A DNA stretch of 25,686 nucleotides from Chara braunii (Eukaryota > Streptophyta > Charophyceae > Charales > Characeae), in contig BFEA01000233.1 of the NCBI GenBank assembly GCA_003427395.1, forward strand, positions 2,249,415 through 2,275,100. The letters run 5' to 3'. Under the pieces are notes generated by a model. It had not been told where the DNA came from and ran no database searches. It worked only from the letters and a program-made list of their open reading frames with translations. A program made the translations under genes and the position numbers. Position 1 is the first letter of the stretch. Each line of letters begins with the position of its first letter. Positions 9,476-18,100 of the stretch are shown here, piece after piece.

Positions 9476-9624
9476 GATGAAGTAGTAGGCCTCGGCGCAC
9501 CCCTTTTCACACCGAGGCTCGACTCCCGCCATTTTCGTTCGATGTGAGGCTGTTCCCGAAACAGCCGGCCATGGTACAAAGATGTAGTAGTAGGCCTCGG
9601 CGCACCCCTTTTCACACTGAGGCT
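9476..9624. repeat. 44-bp direct repeat, each copy a hairpin, flanking a third hairpin
   Basis: Copies at 9476-9519 and 9581-9624 are nearly identical and begin GATG-AGTAGTAGGCC. Each contains CCTCGG and its inverse CCGAGG (CTGAGG in copy 2) around a loop of about 16 bases. Between the copies, GGCTGTT and AACAGCC (9548-9566) form another perfect inverted repeat. These may be terminal parts of a small non-autonomous element. No target duplication was found. Confidence 0.65.
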
Positions 9625-10797
9625 AAGATATATGTATACATGGTAGTCGACATTTCCGAACAACCAAACCTGAACGCTTAGAAAAATCAAATGCGGATAA
9701 AACAAAACATAAAAAATAAATAAATAAAATTTTGAAAAGCATATGTGTTATGCAGAAATATAAACTGAACATGCCACAGTGTTACATCTAAATTCTTTAC
9801 CAAATTTGAAAAAAAAAAAAAAAAAAAAAAAGAATAATAATAAGAAAAACAAGAAAAATAAAGCGAGAATCAAAATTGGTGTGTGTGCATGCACATTTTA
9901 AACACTACCATCTTTGGCGATATGTTATTTTGTTTTGGCTTAGTCAAGTGCTTTGAGTATCACACATTATACGAAACTCACAGAACTGAATTAAAAAAAT
10001 AATAAAATTGTTTAGGCCCAGAAATAAAGTGAGAACAAAATATAAAAAGAAAAAAAAAAAAAAAGTGGGCGAGCACGTTATGACACCGCCATCCTATAAA
10101 TCCTTTTCCGAGGCGGCCATGTGCGGCCTAGACCGCGACCTCGCAGCCATGGTCGTGGACCTCGGTGATGGGAAAAAAAAAAAAAAAACCTCAAAGGTTA
10201 AAAATTTTTGGAAAAACAAATATTATGCAGAAAAATAAATTGAACAACTTTTGCCTTCTGGTCATATCCAAAAAAAATGTAATGAATTTGAAATAAAGAA
10301 ATACAAAACAAAATAAAAAAATAATTTTTGCCTCGAAAAAAATAGTTTTTGAATTTTTAAAATTCAAAGTTGAAGTAAAAAAAATAATAATAAAAAAAAT
10401 TGCAATGTAGCTCTTAAAACGATCTACAACATTACGTTTTTTTTATTTTTTTTTAAGATTTTTTTTAATTCTCAAAAAAATTCTGAAAGTCCATCCAACC
10501 GAGGTCGGAGGGAAGGCGGCTGTGATCACGACCGCTTGCCGAGTTTGACCCTGCGACCGCGGCCGGGGGTGATACATAACCGTCATCTTTGGCGCTTCTC
10601 CATTGTTGTTTGGTGTAGCGAAATATCGTCAAAATTTATAGGCATGTACCTCACGTCATAAAAAACTAACAAAAAACAATTCAAAAAATATATATATATA
10701 TTTTTGTCTCCGAAATGTTTTTGGTGTGGGCCGAACGCCTTCAGGTTCTGACCCTGAACGAGACTCAGAACGCCCGAACGTACAGAGGTTGGCCCTG
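9625..10797 (-). mobile_element. AT-rich remnants of hAT-like elements, right end at 10797
   Basis: Very AT-rich sequence (A runs at 9810-9831 and 10160-10190) carries motifs that recur in inverse orientation in the element at 13945-14681. These include CCATCTTTGGCGAT near 9910, GTGGGCGAGCACGTT near 10068, a TTGTTTAGGCCC/AATAAAGTGAGAA block near 10009, and GTACCTCACGTCATA near 10647. The right edge resembles an element terminus: GGTTGGCCCTG ends at 10797, exactly where the gypsy RNase H coding stops making sense. This matches the CAGGGTCACC-type terminus of the element at 13945. The left edge and target duplication could not be found, so several overlapping or truncated copies may be present. 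GC-rich islands near 10100-10170 and 10495-10575 share GACCGCG-type palindromic motifs with 12830-12915. Confidence 0.5.
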
Positions 10798-10936
10798 GAG
10801 CCCATGTTTTCGTAGGTGGATTTCGCCAGCTTCTTTGATGGCATTTTCTTGCTCATGTACTCGATTGGTCTTAACTTTTTCCCTTCCTGTTGAGCCAACA
10901 CTGCGCCGACGCCATATTGGCTTGCGTCAGTGGTCA
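10798..10936 (-). pseudogene. RNase H start of gypsy element 2, truncated
   Basis: The minus strand encodes VTTDASQYGVGAVLAQ, the first strand of a Ty3/gypsy RNase H with its catalytic Asp, then LRPIEYMSKKM and AKSTYE with the conserved Glu. Coding stops at the edge of the hAT-like sequence at 10797. The rest of RNase H and the integrase are not visible to the left. The other side is cut by an insertion at 10945-11297, beyond which the preceding pol sequence resumes. Confidence 0.82.
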
Positions 10937-10944
10937 CAATGAAT

Positions 10945-11297
10945 CTATGTTACCAATTGTCCGATGGCATAATGTCCTAGTCGGACAGTCAGGGGGGTTC
11001 CGGACGTTCGAGCCTGCACACCTTCATTTTTAGCACAAAAAAAAAAATAAAAAATTCGGGGTATCTTTATTATTTTATTTTTTTTGAAGTTTGATAAAGA
11101 AGTTTCGATGTGATTACAGGGCAAAAATTATGCATTTTTTTTTTTCTCCATAACATAGTTTTTTTTCAGATTTTGTTTTTTTTGGGGGGGGGCACTTAGG
11201 CTTAAACAGACTGCCCGAGGAGGATGTCTGACCGGTTGTCCGACCGGACAACCCTGGACGGTCAGCGGCGTTCCCGGCGTCCGACCTGGTAACCTAG
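10945..11297. mobile_element. 353-bp hAT-like non-autonomous element inside gypsy element 2
   Basis: The ends are inverted: CTATGTTACCA at the left and TGGTAACCTAG at the right, 10 of 11 matching after reverse complement. The flanks are CAATGAAT (10937-10944) and CAATGAGT (11298-11305), an 8-bp target duplication with one mismatch. Eight-bp duplications with short terminal repeats are the hallmark of the hAT superfamily. The insertion splits the pol frame between NPEKS and the RNase H start. The interior is AT-rich with homopolymers, the ends are GC-rich with local palindromes such as GTTGTCCGACCGGACAAC, and there is no coding capacity. Confidence 0.78.
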
Positions 11298-11303
11298 CAA
11301 TGA

Positions 11304-12310
11304 GTGACTTTTCAGGATTGGGAAGCATAAAAATTTCATGATGTGTGAGAGCAGACTTCAATCGCTTGAAGCCTTCCACACATTCGTCTGTCCATTTTTA
11401 TGGTGTGTTACGGAGTGTTAGATCAGTCAAAGGGGTAGCCACTGTGCTATAGCTCTTGACAAAGTTGTGGTAGTAGTCGGTCATCCCTAAGAAAGATATG
11501 ACCTCGGTCACAGACTGAGATCGTGGTCAATCACGAATGCTAGCCACCTTTGCATCTTCGGGCCTAACTCCATTTGTGAATACTTTATGACCCAAGTACA
11601 AGATTTTCGTGCAACCAAACTCACATTTCTCCTGTTTGATCCTATATTTGTGTTGTCTAAGGAGGCCTTGCACAAGATTTAAGTGATGCACATGCTCCTT
11701 GACAGTTTTACTGGAGATAAAAATATTGTCGAGGTACACGACAATTAACTGATTCAACTTGTCATGGAAGACCTTGTTCATGGCGTGTTGGAATGTACTC
11801 GATGCATTGCAAAGGTCAAAAGGCATCACACCAAACACGTACTGATCGTACCTAGTCTGAAATGCACTTTTATGTTGATCCTCCGGTGTGATAGCAATTT
11901 GATAGTAGTCAGGTTTCAAATCTATCTTAGTAAAGTATCTACATCCTTGCACCCTATCCAGTAGGTCGTCAATGCAGGATTACCATCTAGGATTATCTCT
12001 ATGGCGTGGACAACCTCCCTGTCTACGACTCCCAAAGGCTCCTCGAACAGGTCCAGGAACTTAGCAACGACAACTTCTATATGTGGGGTCGATTTAATGG
12101 CCTCCTTTTTTTCTGAGACAAAGACTAAGTACATACCGTCCTCTTGATTCTGTTTATAATAATTGTAGGACGCTAATGAGCACATACAACCATATAAAGC
12201 AATTAACCTGCTAGCCTTGTACTTTGCTAGTCTAACGGTCCTCCCTTTTGGAAACACATGCTCCAGCACCTTCCGGTCCCAATCAAACTGGGGTCTTGCA
12301 ACCTCAAGGC
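11304..12310 (-). pseudogene. pol: Reverse transcriptase of gypsy element 2 with internal deletion
   Basis: The minus strand reads from a pre-RT linker (12269 downwards) into RT. Between ILDGN and an IDDLL-type segment (about 11970-11985) the fingers region normally holding the VxxVxKKDG and CIDYRxLN motifs is missing, with a change of frame, so roughly 80-100 codons are deleted. The palm follows: GCRYFTKIDLKPDYYQI (motif A Asp kept, 11920-11922), then EDQHKSAFQTRY and MPFDLCNASSTFQHAMN, then YLDN at 11725-11736 in place of catalytic YLDD. The connection region continues with ISFLGMTDYYHNFVKSYS and is interrupted by stops near 11527 and 11395. The deletion, the lost Asp and the stops all show a dead copy. 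Confidence 0.85.
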
Positions 12311-12311
12311 A

Positions 12312-12822
12312 TTACATACCTAACAACATGTCGAATGGCAAGTCGTCACTAAATAGGAACGAAATCCGGTGGTGAAGTTTTTCATCTCCATAAAAGAAGG
12401 TGCAGACTACTTCGTTAACATAGTCTTTGGCCAACATGTGCTTTTTGTTGGCTAGAGTAGATGTTATAGATCTACTCAAGCGATGCACTCGGTCCCCTAG
12501 TTGCAGTCTCTCAACACAGTCACGACTTATGAAGTTTCGTGTAGAGCCAATGTCTACGAAGACACCATACTTGCGGTCGCCTACACCGACTTCTACAACG
12601 AAATACTCCCCTTCAGGGATCCTCGCTACCCAAGACTCATGAGGATCCCTTGTTGACCACTCAGTTTCTAAGTCTTCTAAGGTCTCAGACACATCTAACG
12701 AACAAAGTATCATTTGGTCTAGATGCATCTTCAGGGTGACAAGTGAATTAATAGCCTCATCCAACTCCTGAACTGGTGAGGGAATGCTATCCACCTCGGC
12801 ATGAGTAGCAGCAACCTATGAA
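12312..12822 (-). pseudogene. pro: Protease region of gypsy element 2, active-site motif altered
   Basis: The minus strand encodes a pre-protease linker (VAATHAEVDSIPSPVQEL near 12822-12765), then a retropepsin: VFVDIGSTRNFIS, where the usual Asp-Ser/Thr-Gly is Asp-Ile-Gly (Asp at 12552-12554, Ile ATT at 12549-12551). ANKKHMLAKDYV and a C-terminal PFDMLLGM follow. A single base change from AGT or ACT explains the Ile. The frame ends at 12312, and the next pol segment is in another frame. At about 12823 coding stops abruptly against a C-rich GC island, so the element is cut off before gag. Confidence 0.82.
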
Positions 12823-13075
12823 CCCCCCCCGGCGGCGGTCGCCCCAGTCACGACCGCGGCCTGGTGTCATGGTCGCGGCCCCGCCGTCATGACTACGACC
12901 GCGACGATTTTCACAGCCCCGTAGCGGTAAAAGGGGAAGGGGGTTGGGGGTGGGGGTTGTGGATTGGGGTTCCGGAACCCCGACCCTACCCCCTAAAGAA
13001 AAAAAAAGCTAAAAAAAACGATTTTCGAGGGGTGGTGGTTGGTGTGTGAAAAAAAATTAAAAAAAATATAAAAAA
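12823..13075. other. GC-rich palindromic island and G-rich spacer
   Basis: There is no coding potential. 12830-12920 is rich in GACCGCGGCC-like palindromes, with GTCATG and CATGAC about 16 bases apart near 12880-12905. 12930-12990 is G-rich then C-rich, with GGGGTTCCGGAACCCC as a perfect palindrome near 12966. It ends in A-rich sequence. It resembles the GC-rich terminal parts of the small elements nearby. Confidence 0.5.
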
Positions 13076-13158
13076 GTATTGATTCATTGATTGACTGATT
13101 GATTGACTGATTAATTTTATATAATTGATTGATTGATTGATTATTTATTTATTTATTA

Positions 13159-13196
<38 letters not shown>

Positions 13197-13244
13197 GGGG
13201 GAGGGGTCCTCCCTTCAACCCCCCTGCCCGACAGACACACACAC

Positions 13245-13303
<59 letters not shown>

Positions 13304-13345
13304 AACAAACATGCGCGTTCATTTATTTATTTTTTATCAGTGAAA

Positions 13346-13380
<35 letters not shown>

Positions 13381-13500
13381 ACAACCAATCACAATCAATC
13401 AATCAATTAATCAATCAATCAGTATTTGTGTCTATCAAAAACGGGAAAAAAAAAGAAAAAAAAAGAAAAAAAAAGAAAAAAAAAGAAAAAAAAAAATATT
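13076..13500. repeat. Compound microsatellite: (GATT)n, (CA)n, (AATC)n, (A8G)n
   Basis: The successive tracts are GATT/TGAT repeats (about 13080-13195), a C-rich spacer, CA repeats (about 13234-13300), ATTT repeats, AATC repeats (about 13345-13422) and A-runs separated by single G (13446-13497). The GATT and AATC tracts are reverse complements flanking the CA tract, so the locus can fold into a long hairpin. Open frames through it are low-complexity artefacts. Confidence 0.9.
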
Positions 13501-13540
13501 ATTACTATTATTATTATTATTTTATATATTTACAATATTC

Positions 13541-13831
13541 CTAGGCTACCAGCCAGGTCGCCCGGGTCGCCCTATTTTCCTTGACCGCCCGACCGTGCAA
13601 GGACCGAAGACGGTCCTAGCAAAAAAAAAAAAAAAAAAAGGTCAAAAAAGCCAAAACGAAATTATGTTATGCAGAAAAATAAATTGAACAACTTTTGCCT
13701 CAGGTTGACATCGAAATTCTTAACCATATTTAATATAAAAATTAAAGTTTAAAAATAATTTCTATGGTTATTTTTTATTTTATTTTTTTGCCCGGTCGGG
13801 CAAGTGGCCCCGGGCCACTCTGGTAGCCTAG
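13541..13831. mobile_element. 291-bp hAT-like element with perfect 8-bp target duplication
   Basis: The terminal inverted repeats CTAGGCTACCAG and CTGGTAGCCTAG match perfectly over 12 bp. The flanks are CAATATTC on both sides (13533-13540 and 13832-13839), a perfect 8-bp target duplication typical of the hAT superfamily. GC-rich ends surround an AT-rich middle that includes TATGCAGAAAAATAAATTG (about 13668), also found near 10223 and in diverged form near 9750. There is no coding capacity, so it is a MITE-like element moved in trans. The perfect ends and flanks suggest a relatively young insertion. Confidence 0.88.
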
Positions 13832-13944
13832 CAATATTCGGTAAAAAAACGAATCAAAGATACATGAGTAGTAGAGTACCGCGTTTATCCGATCAGCAAT
13901 CAGAAAAAATGAAAAAAAAACAAAATGTTTTTTTTAATTACAAT

Positions 13945-14681
13945 CAGGGTCACCAGCCCGTACGTACGAAAGTCCGCGGGCAGACCTCCGTACGTACGGG
14001 TGTTCGGGGTCTCGTACAGGGTCCGAACCCGACGGCGTTCGGCCCCTGCCAAAAATTATTTCGAGGCCTAAAAGTATTTTTGTTTTTCTGAATATTTTTT
14101 TTGTGAGTTTTCTATGACGTGAGGTACATCCCTTTAAACTTTCAGGTTATTTGGATCAGCCAAATTATAATTAAAAATCGCCAAAGATGGCAGTGTCAAA
14201 ACGTGCTCGCCCACGTTTGTTTTCACTTTAGTTCGTGGTCTAAACAATTTTATTATTTTTTGAAACTTTTTAAGTGGGTTTTGTATTATGTGAAGTACAC
14301 ATCTGTGAATTTTCAGGGTGTTTAGCTGTGCCAAAAAGAAATGAAAAATCGCCAAAGATGGCGGTGTCGAAAACATGCTCATACACTCACTAAATTTAAT
14401 TCTGTTTTTATTTTTGTTTATTTTTATTATTAGTATTTGTTTGCGATATTTTATTTTTATTTCAAATTTGGTTAGGAATTCGTATGTAATGTTCAAGTAA
14501 ATCTTGTTTACTTTATATTTTTCCATAACGTATTTGTTTTTTCAATTTTTTTTGACAAACTTTTTCTTTTTTTTTTTGGGTCCGCGTTCGGACCGAACGG
14601 CCGAACGCATCCCCAAGGGGTCCCATACATTCAGGCGTTCGGGTTCGAGCGTTCGGTCCGTCCCGAACGCCGGTTACCCTG
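13945..14681. mobile_element. 737-bp hAT-like element with two internal repeat units
   Basis: The left end CAGGGTCACCAG and the right end CCGGTTACCCTG are inverted repeats (10 of 12). The flanks ATTACAAT (13937-13944) and ATGACAAT (14682-14689) are an 8-bp target duplication with one mismatch, and CAGGG ends are frequent in hAT elements. Inside are two diverged tandem units around ATCGCCAAAGATGGC (near 14176 and 14347), each preceded by a GTGAGGTACAT/GTGAAGTACAC motif. The same motifs occur in inverse orientation at 9890-10670, so the two clusters are relatives. No transposase frame is visible. Confidence 0.82.
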
Positions 14682-14796
14682 ATGACAATTGTTTTTTATT
14701 TTTTTTCAAGTTAAAAAAATGTTGAAATTCAAAAAAGACATACAGGGTTGTAGGGATTTTCAAACCCTATACACCCCCTCCCCCCCCTACCCCCCC

Positions 14797-14989
14797 NNNN
14801 NNNNNNNNNNNNNNNNNNNNNNNNNNNNNNNNNNNNNNNNNNNNNNNNNNNNNNNNNNNNNNNNNNNNNNNNNNNNNNNNNNNNNNNNNNNNNNNNNNNN
14901 NNNNNNNNNNNNNNNNNNNNNNNNNNNNNNNNNNNNNNNNNNNNNNNNNNNNNNNNNNNNNNNNNNNNNNNNNNNNNNNNNNNNNNNNN
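14797..14989. other. Assembly gap (193 N)
   Basis: An unbroken run of N is flanked on both sides by C-runs (CCCCCC left, CCCCCCC right). The gap probably lies in a poly-C or G-quadruplex-prone tract that sequencing could not cross. Adjacency of the left and right halves of the window depends on this scaffold join. Confidence 0.97.
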
Positions 14990-15589
14990 CCCCCCCTTTT
15001 TTTTTGCCTATTTAATTGGGAAATAAAAATACTGTAAGTTTCAAGGCCGCTATCGAGCGCATCGGTCCGGCACCGCTCGTGGCAGCGCGGGACCCTCTCG
15101 GCCGCGTCACGCAGGAGTTGGACCAACCTCGTCGCGAACACATAAATGGAGCTTCGTTAGGCCTCTCCGGCCGAGTGCGCCATCCATACCTCTCGCAAAC
15201 CCCTAGGACAGGATAGGGCCTACGCGGGGCACAACTTACCTCTACCTTACGGGAGCTGTCACCTCCCTTCGGTGGGTGTATCCCCGCCGAGCTACCAGTC
15301 CACAGTACGAAAGCTACTCGGTTGCAATCGCAGAGGTGGACCAGCCGAGGGCGTTTCTCGTTCGCTGTAGCATAGGGGGTACGCGCGGTAATACGCCTAT
15401 CGGACCCGCACGGACTGACATCTTGGGGAGCTGAAGTCCCAAGCGTGGCTCGACGTCAGTCGACTAAGACGCATCCCACACACCACGCGCACACCACTCT
15501 ACGAACACAAAAACAAAACATACGCACACGCACACATTGCAGAAACAACACAACACGAACAACGCGACAACGCTCTTAGTCCCTCGGTA
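14990..15589. other. Non-coding GC-rich sequence with local hairpins
   Basis: I see no convincing gene. The composition changes sharply from the AT-rich side of the gap to about 60% GC. Local inverted repeats are present, for example CTTGGG/CCCAAG at 15422-15443. Part of it (about 15373-15420) may match the sequence upstream of the second structured unit (about 16091-16145). A 66-codon open frame at 15016-15216 has no support. Confidence 0.4.
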
Positions 15590-15905
15590 GCCAACCCATA
15601 ACTTTCCAATGCGGAAATCGGATAGGCGTCGCGCACGAGACTTAGTATAAAATCGCGCGGACGCAGGGCTAACTTATATCGACTCGCAATGCAAACGTAC
15701 GCAAGCAGTCGCAATGATGGCGTACTATGTCGTGCCCATAATCGTGCGGCCCTCGTTAATTTCAAGGTTCGCATTCGACACTCAAGTGTCGGCTGACACA
15801 CGCCTTGAGGGTTAATCTCTCAGCGCTGGACAACCGCCGTGCGCGGTTGGAGACCACACCCTCTTTTGCACCCTGTGCAGAGGGGTTGAGTAGACAACTT
15901 TAAGC
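15590..15905 (+). repeat. Structured repeat unit, copy A
   Basis: This copy aligns with 16229-16545 at a constant offset of 639-640 bp. Shared landmarks are CCCATAACT (15595), ACTTAGTATAAAATC (15640), a GTGCCCA motif near 15734, and a hairpin followed by GGCTGA (15777-15796). The hairpin is GACACT-CA-AGTGTC. Further inverted repeats follow: CAACCGC/GCGGTTG (15831-15849) and a two-part stem in which GCAC/GTGC is nested within CCTCT/AGAGG (about 15859-15885). There is no open frame of note. A TATA-like TATAAAA at 15646 lies inside the conserved block. It could be a structured non-coding RNA gene, a SINE-like element or a satellite unit. Confidence 0.5.
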
Positions 15906-16228
15906 TGTCGTAGCGGTCGAACATCAAGGGGTTTGACTTTGACGGCCGCCACGGACTATAACGTCCAACCATGAAAACGCAAAAAGGAGACTCACTCCCA
16001 CCCTCATTAGCTGATGGCCCTCTAAAATGGAAGGGGGGTGGATAAGCCCAAACGACGAGCGCGCGCGGAGGAGGTCCGGTATCCTATCCATAGGCTACCC
16101 GACGTGCGGGATAATGAGGTCCGTACACGGACCCCCGAAGGCTGACCGGAGCTAGTCCTCTGCCCACGTGCCGCTTCACATTACCAAGACTCCAAGTTTA
16201 CTAGCCGTGTCGCGCTCATGATCTCGCC

Positions 16229-16545
16229 GCCTGACCCATAACTCTTTTAGCGTGGGATGCGACGAGTGCCGCGCGCGAACTTAGTATAAGATCACGAGGG
16301 CGCTGGACTTACACATACTATCTCGCTATGCAGTTCTACGCGAATAACCGTGATGACAGCGCATTGTGTAGTGCCCACACCCAAATGGCCTACTCTGAGC
16401 CAATGGGTCCCCTTTCGACGCTCAGGCGTTGGCTGAAGCGCAAGCCAATGGGGGTGACCCTTTAGCGCGCGCAAAACCGGCCTGAGGGCCTTTCCGTCTT
16501 CTACACCCTAAGGTGTCCCAACGGGTGCGGGGCAAGACGGCCCCT
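16229..16545 (+). repeat. Structured repeat unit, copy B
   Basis: This is the diverged second copy of the unit at 15590-15905. It keeps CCCATAACT (16234), ACTTAGTATAAGATC (16279), the GTGCCCA motif (about 16371) and the hairpin position. The hairpin here is GACGCT-CA-GGCGTT: relative to copy A one A-T pair has become G-C, and two others have become G-U on the plus strand, so pairing is kept. Downstream, CCGTCTT/AAGACGG encloses ACACC/GGTGT (about 16493-16541), a different sequence but a similar nested layout. No third copy was found to the right. Confidence 0.5.
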
Positions 16546-16774
16546 AGGGCAGGAGGGAGTTTAGAGCGGTGGTGATTTTTCTGGCGCATCACCAGCAACA
16601 CGCTGACCCTTCCGCCCGAAACTTTATCGTTCCACCAAGATGAATCGCAACAAGGAAAAGAAACAAGAATTGGCGAGAGATATCCCCCTTCCATTCACCC
16701 CAACCTTCGACTGACCCTTAGTACGCGGGCACTTCAGGCCACGCTAGCTCCACACGTAGGTACACATGCACTGG

Positions 16775-16818
<44 letters not shown>

Positions 16819-17141
16819 AGGGGGATAATTATGTGACGATCACTTCTCACAGTCATAGTGGGTCTCCTCCTAGCCATACATATATATGCGACCGCAGGGC
16901 AGCCCAACCAAAACCCCAAGTCTTTGAACATACCTGCAATCACATCAAAAGTCAGACAAGAGTCCACCCACTACGCGGAGTCAACTCCAACCAGTTCTTA
17001 TACTCATACCCCTCGCTTTAGCCACGCAAACCCCAACCCCAGCCAACCAACCTCAATTAAATACTCAGTACCTTCGTTAAATGACCATTCGATAAAAGTC
17101 TAGGTGAAACCCTTAACAAACAAAAAGATCACCAGGGCTAA
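16546..17141. other. Non-coding spacer with (TA)n microsatellite
   Basis: No gene is recognised. A TA dinucleotide repeat occupies about 16777-16813, bounded on both sides by GCACATA/TATGCAC, so it is palindromic. The remainder is unique-looking, C-rich sequence without long open frames of credible composition. Confidence 0.55.
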
Positions 17142-17430
17142 AACCTTTTAGGTTGAGTATGGGAAGCGAGTAGGAATTGAGTCGTGAGCCGACGAATCGG
17201 CAACCGACCTGTTATCAGTGATAACAGATGATGATCCTTGCAGGATCAAGCTGAACTAGCTCAAGTCGTGAATCGAATGTCAAAGAGAGGCCTGTACCAT
17301 AAGATAGGTCAATGCCCAAGCTAAATCATCAGCATATGGGGGATGACCCTCCATAGCACATTCTCACCCAAGTTACCTACCGACTAAATCAAAGTCTACC
17401 CCTAAGCCAGTGCCCAAGCAAAGGTAGACT
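17142..17430. repeat. Cluster of short perfect inverted repeats
   Basis: Within 290 bp are AACCT/AGGTT (17142-17154), GCCGA/TCGGC (17188-17201), CTGTTATC/GATAACAG (17209-17227), GATCCT/AGGATC (17233-17247), TATGG-type arms around 17334-17355, and AGTCTACC/GGTAGACT (17393-17430). Most have loops of three or four bases. The sequences differ, so they are not copies of one unit. Density exceeds what neighbouring sequence shows and continues into the array at 18101. Confidence 0.6.
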
Positions 17431-17490
17431 AACGGCAGGATCTCCCCTATTCAGGGTGAATTGCTAGAATCGACATCTGTCAGAATGTAA

Positions 17491-17860
17491 TCTAACTCCT
17501 CTAAATCAAGAAAATTTCGGCAGCGCTTCCGTAGGATAAGTGCCTTTTCAGAATTTATATCAGCCGGAATATGAGAACAGAAATAATCTTTGACTTTTCA
17601 AAATCCAATCTTGTCTAACTCCCTGAATTAGCAAAAATTTGGGCAGCACTCCCTTTAGAAAAGGAGACTTTCCTGATTTTTACTAAGCCATATATGAACT
17701 TAAGACGGGCTGAATTTTGAAAAGTCAAGGATTGACTAACTCTCCGGATTTGTAGAAATTTCAGCAGCGCTTCCCGTAGAGAAAGTGGCTTACCAAAATT
17801 TATACAAAGCCAAGTATAACAAAAAATCCCAGAAAAATGCGAGAATCGATCGAAGTAAAA
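17491..17860 (-). repeat. Three diverged tandem units of ~122 bp
   Basis: The units start with CTAACTC at 17492, 17615 and 17736. Each contains an AAATTT-GGCAGCGCTTCC-GTAGA-like block, a GGCTT/GCCTT block and an AAGCC (CAGCC in unit 1) block. Segments at 17590-17604 (TTGACTTTTCAAAAT) and 17712-17726 (its reverse complement) flank the middle unit as an inverted repeat. The minus strand stays open across units 2 and 3 (to 17974), which may reflect an ancestral coding repeat, but no family is recognised. Confidence 0.6.
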
Positions 17861-18100
17861 AAACTTAGCAGCAGAAAATGCAGGAATTGACCTAACTCCT
17901 ATCGCTCTAGCACGAGGCGAGCCTCTAAAGCAACTACCTATCAACCTGACACTCAAACCAAGTAGTAGCCTCACTCAGCCTCATGCAGGCCAAACCACAA
18001 AGGTAAGTACTCTCGCCACCCCAAACCAATCTTTGCAACACAATAGTTCGTAACTTCTCAATGCTTTATCCCCTTATACCCAACTTACATAGGGCATAAA

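Noticed and set aside
13184-13687. Open frame of 167 codons
   Set aside because: It is made of CA, AATC and A-rich microsatellites and crosses the end of a transposable element.
14689-15141. Open frames on both strands across the assembly gap
   Set aside because: They are open only because N codons carry no stops.
16292-16694. Minus-strand open frames over structured copy B
   Set aside because: They overlap the conserved non-coding unit, and copy A is not open in the matching positions.
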